Source: Candidatus Gastranaerophilales bacterium (GTDB taxonomy: Bacteria > Cyanobacteriota > Vampirovibrionia > Gastranaerophilales > Gastranaerophilaceae). From it: a stretch of 64,000 bases of DNA. How positions within the stretch are numbered: position 1 is the stretch's first letter; each line of letters starts with the position of its first letter. The translations under genes and the position numbers were made by a program. Below, one piece after another: positions 26,403 through 34,084 of the stretch. A model generated the notes under the pieces. It made no database searches. It was not told the DNA's origin and was given only the letters and a program-made list of their open reading frames with translations. The stretch lies in the NCBI GenBank assembly GCA_944326525.1, contig CALVEG010000003.1:1-64000 (forward strand), written 5' to 3'.

Positions 26403-26600
26403 ATTTTAATAATCAACGATGATAATTTGTAACAACAAAATTTTTGCATTTCTAAAAATTATTATAAAATATCACCAATTATTACCAATTTAAAAAATAT
26501 AATTTATAACAACTAATAATAATGTATAACTCTCTATAACCCGAAAAGCCGTATCAATTCTTGATTTGACCTTGTTTTATCTTTCTTATAATGTTTAAAT

Positions 26601-27683
26601 ATGGCAGAAATTAGAATACGTAATACAAAAAAAGGACAAAAAAAATATTTAGCTGTTGTTAGAATTGTAGGCAGGAAAACTCGTTCTAAAACTTTTAATC
26701 GTAAAAGCGATGCTGATAGATGGATTGTAGAAATGGAACAAGCTAAGCTTAATGATGGTGCATCTTTTTTGTATCAATACAAAAAGCACACAATGGCAGA
26801 ACTTATTGACCAATACATCTCGCTTATCCTACCTCAACGCAAGTCTCAACAAAAAACTTACAAAACTTATTTAATATGGTGGAAAAACAAAATAGGTCAT
26901 TATTTTGTAGGTGATGTTTCTTCAAGTTTAATTGCAAAATGTAGAGATGAATTGTTAATTGAGCCACATCCGACACGGAACGACGAACATCGTTCAAAAA
27001 TTACCGTAAACAGATATTTAGCCTGCTTATCAATAGTTTTTACTTATGCAGTTAATGAACTTGAGTGGCTGAATAAAAACCCGGTACACAAAGTAAAAAA
27101 GTTTCCAGAGGGTAAAGGGCGTAATCGCTTCTTATCAGAAGATGAAATTAAACGTTTGCTTAAAACTTGTTATAAATACTCTGACAAAAATGATATTTAT
27201 TTGTTTGTAAAACTAGCACTTGCAACTGGTGCTAGATACGGAGAATTACAACGCTTACAAAAACAGGATGTATTTTTAGATAATGAACAGCCGTTTGTAT
27301 TATTTAGAAATACAAAAAACGGTGAAGATAAAGCAGTTGCTTTAACTCCGGAAATGACAACTTTGTTAAAAGAACATTTGGTTAAACAAACATTAATCAC
27401 AAACTATGTATTTCCCGATTATGAAAGTAAAGGCAAAAAGCCTAAAAACTTTACTAAAACGTGGCAGAAGGTCAGAAAAGAAGCACAATTGGTCGATTTC
27501 AGATTCCATGATTTACGTCATACCTGTGCAAGTTATTTAGCAATAGATGGTTGTTCTCTCTTACAAATTGCCTCCATACTTGGGCATAAAACTATGTCTA
27601 TGGTAAAACGTTATGCACATCTTACCACCCAAAGTACAGCACAGGCACTTTATAATATGACAACAAAGTATATGAATTATTAA
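26601..27683 (+). CDS. int: Site-specific tyrosine integrase of the island
   Basis: A 360-aa phage-type integrase that would catalyse insertion into tRNA-Glu. The N-terminal basic segment (IRIRNTKKGQKKYLAVVRI...SKTFNRKSDADRW) resembles the arm-binding domain, and a core-binding SAM-like domain lies at about 65-160. The catalytic residues are R212 (ATGARYGELQRL), H303 and R306 (RFHDLRHTCASYLA), H329 (LGHKT) and the nucleophile Y338 (VKRYAHLT). All are present, so the enzyme should be active. There is no ribosome site; TATAAT (26587-26592) ends 8 nt before the ATG, so the mRNA is leaderless or nearly so. It reads away from attL toward the cargo. Confidence 0.95.
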   Translation: MAEIRIRNTKKGQKKYLAVVRIVGRKTRSKTFNRKSDADRWIVEMEQAKLNDGASFLYQYKKHTMAELIDQYISLILPQRKSQQKTYKTYLIWWKNKIGHYFVGDVSSSLIAKCRDELLIEPHPTRNDEHRSKITVNRYLACLSIVFTYAVNELEWLNKNPVHKVKKFPEGKGRNRFLSEDEIKRLLKTCYKYSDKNDIYLFVKLALATGARYGELQRLQKQDVFLDNEQPFVLFRNTKNGEDKAVALTPEMTTLLKEHLVKQTLITNYVFPDYESKGKKPKNFTKTWQKVRKEAQLVDFRFHDLRHTCASYLAIDGCSLLQIASILGHKTMSMVKRYAHLTTQSTAQALYNMTTKYMNY

Positions 27684-27781
27684 AAAATCCAACCTAAGCC
27701 GATTGTACGGTGTATTAACTCGGAGAAAATTAAAAATCAGATACTTTATATTGATTTGCTAAAAATAGCAATTATCACATG

Positions 27782-29497
27782 TTAATGTTTAAATTTATCC
27801 AACATATTTTTTATATGGATATAATAACAAGGGTTATCAGTTGTGCAACTGTTCTCACCATAACGGCTATAAATAATTGTCCCCGCTTTATTAGGCTGAA
27901 ATAAATTTGGCATTATTTGTGAGAACAAAACATCAGTATTACTTGAAAAACTATATTGCAAGTAATTGTATGGAATGTTTTCTGTGTCATTTATAAACAG
28001 ATATTGTTTAGGTTGCAAGCTCAAATATATTGTATATTCATTATTTTTAAGCTCCGACATTTTTATAATTTCAGCTTTTGGGAAAATTGCTTGTATCTGG
28101 TGTAAATTAAGTTTTACAATATTAAAACCGTTATTGTTATCATATTTTATTTCAGAAAGCATTAAGGTTGTAGGTGAAAATAAATATAATTTTGAATTTA
28201 GTAATGTTAGATACACAGCAGGTGAACTTAGGCAAATATCGTCCATACTGTTATCTTCACAAAAAGAAATGTTTTTAATAAATGTTCTATTGTTATTTAG
28301 TATTTCTAAACGGCTATAATGTTGTGAACCTTCATGCGGTGTTTGAAATATTACAATCTCATCAGCATTTAAAGGCTCATACCCTTTTTGCATTTTCCAT
28401 AATCCTGTAGTTTTTGAGTAAATATACCAGTCATAAACTTCTTTAAATTCAAAAGTTAAAGAAATATATTCAGGAACCAAATCATCTTCTTCTACAAATC
28501 TTTCAAATTTTTTATATGGATATTTTTCATAGGCTTCAATATAATTATTAACTAACATTTCTTTAAATACTGGTATTAGTTTTGAATTTGGATTCTGATT
28601 TATAAATGTTTGCACACTATTAATATATTCAGGCTTTAGCAGAACTTTTACTTCTTGCATAGAGTTATTTTCATCGTTTGAAATCTCAAATTTTCCTTTA
28701 TCATAAATATAACTAAACATCGCTTCATATAAATAATTCTCAACTGTTTCAATCTCTTTAAATTTAGGATATTTATGCATAAAAGTTTCATAATCATAAG
28801 CCCGAGAATTTAATTCGTCATAAGATACATTTACATAATTGTCAAAAAAAGCAGGTTTGGCATGTAATGCACGTATGCGTAAAAATTCCTGCCAATCATC
28901 AGGCAGATACTTTGCAAAAGTTTTATATGTAAACTCTTTATCCTCTACTAGATGATTTCCGTATGTAAAATTAAAACTAACTTTCAAACCTACTTTTGCT
29001 ATAAGTTTTTCATACTCTTTTGCACATTCTTCTGCTTGACTGGAACTTGACATATTTTGACAGGCTGTAAATTTTTCATTTAAAATATTTTTTTCATTAT
29101 ATATAGCAAATTGCCGTAACGCTGCTAGATACTGTGAAAAATATTCAATATTTTGTTCTTTGTCATCGTTAAATTGCAGCATAGTAAGCATGAACTTTTG
29201 TACATCTTTTAAATTTGAAACAACAGAATTCAAATCACCTTGATTTGTTAAACTTGGGATTGTTTCAGGGTTCATTAAATATTTTTCAAGTTCATTAGAG
29301 GGTATAAATTTAACTGTTTGTTCTACAACACTTTTATTAACATTATCTTCTTGTGAGGAATTTGCATTAGCAGACTGTTTGAGATACAAAATAAAAAATC
29401 CAAAAGTTATTATAGATATGATTATTATAACTATTGCAACAAAACTTTTGTAATAAGTCTCTTTAGTTAATTTAATTTCACAATTTTTACGTTTCAT
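27782..29497 (-). CDS. Large membrane-anchored protein, last gene of the envelope operon
   Basis: A 571-aa protein with a basic N-terminus, one strong membrane helix (about residues 18-40) and a long domain predicted to lie outside the cytoplasm. The first part after the helix is polar and Asn/Ser-rich; the rest mixes helices (residues 60-330) and beta-rich stretches (330-571) with several Cys that could form disulfides. I recognise no family. It is the last of six genes on the minus strand, 6 bp after the repeat protein gene, so it is surely cotranscribed. It is convergent with int (98 bp), with no terminator visible between them. Confidence 0.65.
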   Translation of the reverse strand: MKRKNCEIKLTKETYYKSFVAIVIIIISIITFGFFILYLKQSANANSSQEDNVNKSVVEQTVKFIPSNELEKYLMNPETIPSLTNQGDLNSVVSNLKDVQKFMLTMLQFNDDKEQNIEYFSQYLAALRQFAIYNEKNILNEKFTACQNMSSSSQAEECAKEYEKLIAKVGLKVSFNFTYGNHLVEDKEFTYKTFAKYLPDDWQEFLRIRALHAKPAFFDNYVNVSYDELNSRAYDYETFMHKYPKFKEIETVENYLYEAMFSYIYDKGKFEISNDENNSMQEVKVLLKPEYINSVQTFINQNPNSKLIPVFKEMLVNNYIEAYEKYPYKKFERFVEEDDLVPEYISLTFEFKEVYDWYIYSKTTGLWKMQKGYEPLNADEIVIFQTPHEGSQHYSRLEILNNNRTFIKNISFCEDNSMDDICLSSPAVYLTLLNSKLYLFSPTTLMLSEIKYDNNNGFNIVKLNLHQIQAIFPKAEIIKMSELKNNEYTIYLSLQPKQYLFINDTENIPYNYLQYSFSSNTDVLFSQIMPNLFQPNKAGTIIYSRYGENSCTTDNPCYYIHIKNMLDKFKH

Positions 29498-29503
29498 AAT
29501 TTT

Positions 29504-29932
29504 TTATCTATAACTGCCAGTTTTATTTCCATACTTATCATATGTCGTTGTAACTCCATTACTATCAGTTTTCATAGATCCAGTCTTGTTTCCGTATTTA
29601 TCGTATATTAAAGTTATACCATTACTGTCCTTTTTAAATATTTGTGTTTTGTTGCCATAGCGGTCATATTCCGTTGTTATTCCGTTTGTATCTGTTTTAT
29701 AAGTGTTTTCTTTATTTCCATATCTGTCATAATACGTTTTGATATTATTTGAATTGGTCGTGTAGTAACCCTCTTTATTTCCATACCGATCATATTTAGT
29801 TACATTTCCATTTGAATTGCTTTGATATGAACCAGTTTTATTTCCGTATTTGTCATACATATTTGTCGTTCCTGCAAAAGATGGTAGTATTATACAGGAT
29901 AAGAGTAAAAATGTGATAATAATTTTTTTCAT
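29504..29932 (-). CDS. Secreted protein of six 21-aa YD-like repeats
   Basis: A 142-aa protein with a clean signal peptide (MKKIIITFLLLSCIILPSFAG) followed by nothing but repeats. Five full units and one partial unit of 21 residues start Y-D-[KR]-Y-G-N-K and continue [TE]-G-x-Y-x-[TS]-[ND]-S-N-G-[IV]-T-T. The unit resembles the YD repeats of Rhs/teneurin proteins, which form beta-solenoid or barrel surfaces; this is inference. The 63-bp DNA repeat is visible, so copy number could vary by slippage. It lies 7 bp upstream of the anchored 571-aa protein gene and 11 bp after the four-helix membrane protein gene. Confidence 0.75.
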   Translation of the reverse strand: MKKIIITFLLLSCIILPSFAGTTNMYDKYGNKTGSYQSNSNGNVTKYDRYGNKEGYYTTNSNNIKTYYDRYGNKENTYKTDTNGITTEYDRYGNKTQIFKKDSNGITLIYDKYGNKTGSMKTDSNGVTTTYDKYGNKTGSYR

Positions 29933-29943
29933 ATATAAACCTC

Positions 29944-30639
29944 TTATTTCTTATATTGTATTAGTTTTATTTCTGAATTACGTTTATTTATCATTTTTTC
30001 AATTTTTATACAACAAGCATTTATGTTTTCACTATTTGCATTGCTATAAATTAAATCTTTTAATTGATTAACTTCATCAATAATATTATTCTCAATATTA
30101 ACTAATTCATCATAAGATTTTGATGGACTTGACATAACTAAATCAATAATATTTTCTATATTTTTTTTAACTATATTATCGGTTGTTCTATCTAAAAGCA
30201 ATATTAATTCTGACTTTATTTCTTTTATGTATTCAGTATCAATATATTGTTTTTTTAAGTTTGAATGAGTCTCTACATTAACAGATAAAATCGAAAACAG
30301 AATTATTAAATATATACCAGTAATAATAGCTTGTAATAGATAATAATTATTAAAATTGAAACTATCAGTTACTTTAAAATGAAGCGACAAATACAATGCA
30401 CAAATAATTTGCACAATCAAATATATAAAAGATACAGCATAAACAGGCATTTCCTGTACAGTTTTATTTGCTGTAGTTCTTATAAAGTATGGGGTAGCTA
30501 TAAACATCAAATAACCTCCTAAAATAAACCCGTATGATAGGTAATCCCAAAAGGCTAAATCTGCTTTTATATAAAAATATATGTAACTTAAAATGACAAC
30601 AAATACAGCTTTTGCTAAAAAATTATATAAGTTTTTCAT
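29944..30639 (-). CDS. Four-helix membrane protein with cytosolic helical tail
   Basis: A 231-aa protein with four membrane helices in the first ~125 residues (near 5-25, 30-52, 62-85 and 98-120), then a soluble, charged C-terminal part (LKKQYIDTEYIKEIKSELILLLDRTTDN...) that is probably all-helical. No family is recognised. It starts 3 bp after the SPFH protein gene and precedes the repeat-protein gene by 11 bp. A partner role for the SPFH protein at the membrane is plausible from the context only. Confidence 0.6.
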   Translation of the reverse strand: MKNLYNFLAKAVFVVILSYIYFYIKADLAFWDYLSYGFILGGYLMFIATPYFIRTTANKTVQEMPVYAVSFIYLIVQIICALYLSLHFKVTDSFNFNNYYLLQAIITGIYLIILFSILSVNVETHSNLKKQYIDTEYIKEIKSELILLLDRTTDNIVKKNIENIIDLVMSSPSKSYDELVNIENNIIDEVNQLKDLIYSNANSENINACCIKIEKMINKRNSEIKLIQYKK

Positions 30640-30642
30640 ACT

Positions 30643-31701
30643 TTACTCCTGTTTATTCCCACAGTTACTGCAAAATTTTGCATTTTCACTTATTTCACTT
30701 CCGCAGTTTATACAATATTTTTTCGTTTCAAACTTATATCCGCATTCAGAGCAGAATTTTGCATTATATGCTAATGCTTTTTGACATTGTGGACAAATTT
30801 TTTGTTGTTCAGTTGATGTCATAACGTTTTTACTCATATCTGCAATTACATTACCTGCTGACAGCCCCATTCCAATGCTTGCCCCTAAACCAGCAATACC
30901 ACCTTCATTTTCTGCAAGTGAATGTAATATTTCAGTTGATTGTTGTCGGCTCCAATCTTTTCCTAAAATATTCATTACTTTTCTGTTAGCAAAAGCTTCT
31001 TCAAGTTTTTGCCTGTTAGGATCATTTTCGGGTATATCAATTCCAGCAATCGAAAATACTATTAATTTAATTCCATATTCGTTTAAAATTTCCTGTAAAG
31101 CAGGTGTTATTTTTTCAGCCAAAGTGTTTAGTTCAGCACTAATACCTAAAATTTCTTTATTCAGTGCAATAATTGTTGATGTGAGTATTGTTTTTATATG
31201 TTGTTGAAATTCATTGATAAAATAATTATTAAGACTTTCTTGTTCCAAATAATTTACATTATTACCTAATAATTTTAATAAAAAACGTGAACAGTTATCT
31301 ATTTGTATTTTATATGCACCTCTAGCTCTAACACTGGTTGCAATATCCAATACAGGATCACGTAATTGTATAGGAGAATTTGTACCCCATTTTATTTCAA
31401 GTGAGTGGGCTTTACGTATAAAATATACATTGCAATTAAAACTATTTTTCCCACCCGAAAATGTATTGCGTAAATCACTAATAAAAGGATAATTTTCAGT
31501 TGTCAGATTATAAGTTCCATTTTCAAATACCTGTTCAATTACTCCGTTTTTAATAAATATTGCTTCTTCATTTGGAGCAACTATTAATGTTGAGTTTGTA
31601 TTAAAATTTTCCTCCTGATGTTTACTAACAAGTAAATTCCCATCCGAAGTATTTTGTATTACACTTGTCCAATTTTTTATATTTTTTTCGAAAAATCCCA
31701 T
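30643..31701 (-). CDS. SPFH-domain protein with C-terminal double zinc ribbon (YdjI-like)
   Basis: A 352-aa protein. Residues about 30-255 form an SPFH/band-7-type domain (NGVIEQVFENGTYNLTTENYPF, RDPVLDIATSVRARGAYKIQI, GIKLIVFSIAGIDIPENDPNR). A Gly/Ala-rich linker leads to two zinc ribbons (CPQC...CSECG and CINCG...CSNCG). This layout matches the bacterial 'virion core protein-like' / YdjI group. In Bacillus subtilis, YdjI works with YdjG and YdjH to recruit PspA to stressed membranes; no pspA lies in this cluster. It is the third gene of the operon, with 14- and 3-bp spacing to its neighbours. Confidence 0.85.
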   Translation of the reverse strand: MGFFEKNIKNWTSVIQNTSDGNLLVSKHQEENFNTNSTLIVAPNEEAIFIKNGVIEQVFENGTYNLTTENYPFISDLRNTFSGGKNSFNCNVYFIRKAHSLEIKWGTNSPIQLRDPVLDIATSVRARGAYKIQIDNCSRFLLKLLGNNVNYLEQESLNNYFINEFQQHIKTILTSTIIALNKEILGISAELNTLAEKITPALQEILNEYGIKLIVFSIAGIDIPENDPNRQKLEEAFANRKVMNILGKDWSRQQSTEILHSLAENEGGIAGLGASIGMGLSAGNVIADMSKNVMTSTEQQKICPQCQKALAYNAKFCSECGYKFETKKYCINCGSEISENAKFCSNCGNKQE

Positions 31702-31715
31702 AAATTATCCTCACA

Positions 31716-32414
31716 TTACATTAAGGCTTTCTTTTTTTCACGTAATAATTGACGCATTCCTTGTATAGAACGTTCATCATCACGATTAATATATGTGGCA
31801 AAAGCCTCGCCACCTGTTGTTTTAAGGCTAAATATTTGATACTGTTTACTATATCGTTGACCATTGTATGTAAATTCTTCTTTTTTATGTTGTGTATTAA
31901 ACGCAACAATGTCTCTATAAAAATATTCACCTGTATTAAAAGAATTTTCATCATTTAATAAAGAGTAAATACAGTCATAGTAATACATTTGATTTTCAGA
32001 AAAAAACAATACCATAAATCTATAATTTGAAGGCATGTCATCTTCAGGTTTGTATACAAAATCCCTAAAATAATCAGCACTGTATTCTTTAAACTCTAAA
32101 ATAACAGGTTCAATTTCTTGACATTCTTCAATGTCTATCCCCAATTCATCAATAGCTTTTTGTTTTATAGTATTTCTTATTTTTTGTATTTCATGTGCTA
32201 TATTATTAATATTTGCTTTTGTTGATAATCGCCAAACAGACGCTGTAGCAATAATAATACAAATAACTGCAAATATAAGAAACATAATTAAATTGTTATC
32301 GTTAATAAAAACACAAAAAAATACAACTCCTAAAACTAATGACCAACCCAAAATTTTACCTGCACTACTTGGATAAAAATAATCTCTTGTTATTCCATAA
32401 TCAATTTCATTCAT
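31716..32414 (-). CDS. Two-helix membrane protein of unknown function
   Basis: A 232-aa protein with two adjacent membrane helices (about 16-34 and 38-60), then a soluble domain (about 75-225) containing MVLFFSENQMYYYDCIYSLL, TGEYFYRDIVAFNT and FSLKTTGGEAFATYINRDDE. The soluble part looks like an alpha/beta regulatory domain, without a motif I know. Position directly before the SPFH gene (14 bp) and after the zinc-ribbon/TPR gene (12 bp) makes it a candidate membrane partner of the SPFH protein. Confidence 0.65.
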   Translation of the reverse strand: MNEIDYGITRDYFYPSSAGKILGWSLVLGVVFFCVFINDNNLIMFLIFAVICIIIATASVWRLSTKANINNIAHEIQKIRNTIKQKAIDELGIDIEECQEIEPVILEFKEYSADYFRDFVYKPEDDMPSNYRFMVLFFSENQMYYYDCIYSLLNDENSFNTGEYFYRDIVAFNTQHKKEEFTYNGQRYSKQYQIFSLKTTGGEAFATYINRDDERSIQGMRQLLREKKKALM

Positions 32415-32426
32415 TTTGTATCTCCT

Positions 32427-33011
32427 TTAAACTTCTATTACATCCGGTATTTTTTGTCCTAACACTTCAAATAATGTTATTATTTCATTTTTTGAAATAT
32501 TATTTTTTACGGTGTTATATTCATCTAAATAATTTGGTGACATATTCAATTTTTTTCTTTCATAAAAATCGTATTTTATATATGCCAAAAAATAATGATA
32601 AATAGCTTTATTCTCAAGCGTAATTGCGGTATTTAAAAGCTCAATTATTCTTTTTATTTGACTTAAAGGTGTCAAAAAAGGTTTTTTACCCTTTAGTAAA
32701 GCTATTGCATAGTAAAAATAAATATCAGAATTATTAACATTACTATCGAGAGCTTTATCAAAGTGTTGTATTGCTTTATCATAGAATTTTAATTTTAGAT
32801 AGCACATTGCAATAGAATTATTGATATCTTCGTTATCGTTATTAGTTTCCAAAAGATTATTGTATATTTTTATATATTCATTTATGTTCAAATTATTTAA
32901 ATGATTTAAATTCTCTATTACTATCGGAGAATGGCAATACTCACATGTTTTTTGTTCGGTTGAAACTGCTGCACCACACCTAGGACAAGTTAAATTTACA
33001 ACGTAAGCCAT
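32427..33011 (-). CDS. Zinc-ribbon and TPR protein, first gene of the envelope operon
   Basis: A 194-aa protein with an N-terminal zinc ribbon (CPRCGA...CEYCHS, residues 9-27) followed by tetratricopeptide-like helices (NNLLETNNDNEDINNSIAM..., FYDKAIQHFDKAL.., YYAIALLKGK...). No membrane segment is seen. A zinc ribbon joined to a protein-binding repeat is common in membrane-stress and signalling clusters with SPFH proteins. AAGAAAGG lies before the ATG. It heads a six-gene minus-strand operon running to 27782 whose gaps are only 3-14 bp. Confidence 0.75.
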   Translation of the reverse strand: MAYVVNLTCPRCGAAVSTEQKTCEYCHSPIVIENLNHLNNLNINEYIKIYNNLLETNNDNEDINNSIAMCYLKLKFYDKAIQHFDKALDSNVNNSDIYFYYAIALLKGKKPFLTPLSQIKRIIELLNTAITLENKAIYHYFLAYIKYDFYERKKLNMSPNYLDEYNTVKNNISKNEIITLFEVLGQKIPDVIEV

Positions 33012-33240
33012 ATTTACCTTTCTTGTAAATACATCAAAATAGTTAAAAACGTGTATTTTCTTTTAAAACGTAAGATACACATAGCTTTTACGTGCAAATG
33101 ATTTTATATAATTCACAAAAAATACAACAAAAGATGTAGCTTTTTTGCTTGTAAAAACCCTGAAAATATGCTATAAATGTAAAAATTACTTATTACACAC
33201 ATCAAATTAACTATTTTGTTGGATTTTTCTTTTAGTGGAT
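33012..33240 (-). promoter_or_regulatory. Upstream region of the envelope operon
   Basis: A gene-free, very AT-rich 229 bp. An inverted repeat ACGTAA (33068-33073) / TTACGT (33088-33093) lies close to the operon start and could be an operator. A possible promoter, TTGTTG-16-TATAAA on the minus strand, lies just upstream of it. No further structure is seen. Confidence 0.35.
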
Positions 33241-33786
33241 TTATAAAACAAACTGTTTGTAACTGTTATCTATTTCGTCCTGCTCAATGCCTATATAACG
33301 TAAGGTTATTTTCGGGTTTGAGTGGTTAAATATCATCTGTAACATCGCAACATCTTTGAACTGTTTGTAATGGTGATAGCCAAAACTCTTTCTCATGCTG
33401 TGTGTGCCAATGTTGACAGTAATTCCTACCGCCTTGCAAGCCTCATTCAGCATTCTGTATGCCTGCGAACGGTCAAGCCGTTTTTGTTTTTGGCTTAAAA
33501 ATAACGGTTCATCATCTTCTTTATTTTTTATAAATTCCTGTATAAGTTTTTTCAATTTGTCATTTATCGGGAATTTTTTAAACTTGTTTGTTTTTTGTTC
33601 CTTTATTTCTATATGTGTTTTGTTTCTAACATTTGAAACATTCAAATTTAATATATCTGAAACTCGTAACCCGCTGTTTGTTCCAAGTACAAAAAGTAAC
33701 CTGTTTCGCTTGCTTTTCTTTGCAAGATATTCTTCAACCTGTTTTATTTGCTGTTTACTGCGTATCGGTTCTACAGTCTGTTTCAT
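33241..33786 (-). CDS. Catalytic-domain-only tyrosine recombinase
   Basis: A 181-aa protein that is a complete tyrosine-recombinase catalytic domain without a core-binding domain. R41 (TNSGLRVSDIL), K in EQKTNK, H129-x-x-R132 (GTHSMRKSFGYH), H155 (FNHSN) and the nucleophile Y164 (LRYIGI) are all present. Such short forms occur on plasmids and phages of low-GC bacteria, where they resolve multimers or invert DNA. Its target here is unknown; the inverted repeat upstream of the envelope operon and the repeats near 38017 are candidates. AGAAAGGCAGG precedes the ATG. Confidence 0.85.
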   Translation of the reverse strand: MKQTVEPIRSKQQIKQVEEYLAKKSKRNRLLFVLGTNSGLRVSDILNLNVSNVRNKTHIEIKEQKTNKFKKFPINDKLKKLIQEFIKNKEDDEPLFLSQKQKRLDRSQAYRMLNEACKAVGITVNIGTHSMRKSFGYHHYKQFKDVAMLQMIFNHSNPKITLRYIGIEQDEIDNSYKQFVL

Positions 33787-33855
33787 TAATTAACCTGCCT
33801 TTCTTACAACATACACATTCTTTTCGTGTCTATTTAATAAAAAAGGCAGAATGTA

Positions 33856-34053
33856 TCAGCTTACAAGAATATTTACAAGCTCATAAATACATTCTTTATA
33901 AGTTTTTTGTATTTTTTCATTATCTTTTTTGCGTGCCTGCATGTCTTTCATTCTTTGTTTTTGTCGCCGCAACTGTTCTATTCTTTGTCTATGTCTGTCA
34001 TTTTCACTTGCTATCTGACGGTCAATTGATTTTATTTCAACATTCTCTGACAT
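33856..34053 (-). CDS. Small charged coiled-coil protein
   Basis: A 65-aa protein, largely Arg/Lys/Gln/Glu (DRHRQRIEQLRRQKQRMKDM), predicted to be one long helix with a short hydrophobic end (CIYELVNILVS). It has a ribosome site (AAAGGGG) before the ATG and sits 31 bp after the KAP NTPase gene on the same strand, so it is probably the second gene of that transcript. Function is unknown; it could be a nucleic-acid-binding or partner protein of the NTPase. Confidence 0.5.
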   Translation of the reverse strand: MSENVEIKSIDRQIASENDRHRQRIEQLRRQKQRMKDMQARKKDNEKIQKTYKECIYELVNILVS

Positions 34054-34084
34054 AAAAGCCCCTTTATTTTAATAATAAATAGCC

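Noticed and set aside
29504-29932. Full Rhs/YD-repeat toxin
   Set aside because: The protein is only 142 aa, with no core-processing or toxin domain; only the repeat head resembles YD units.
30643-31701. Phage virion core protein
   Set aside because: The 'virion core protein' name is a label for SPFH/zinc-ribbon proteins; no other virion gene is present in the island.
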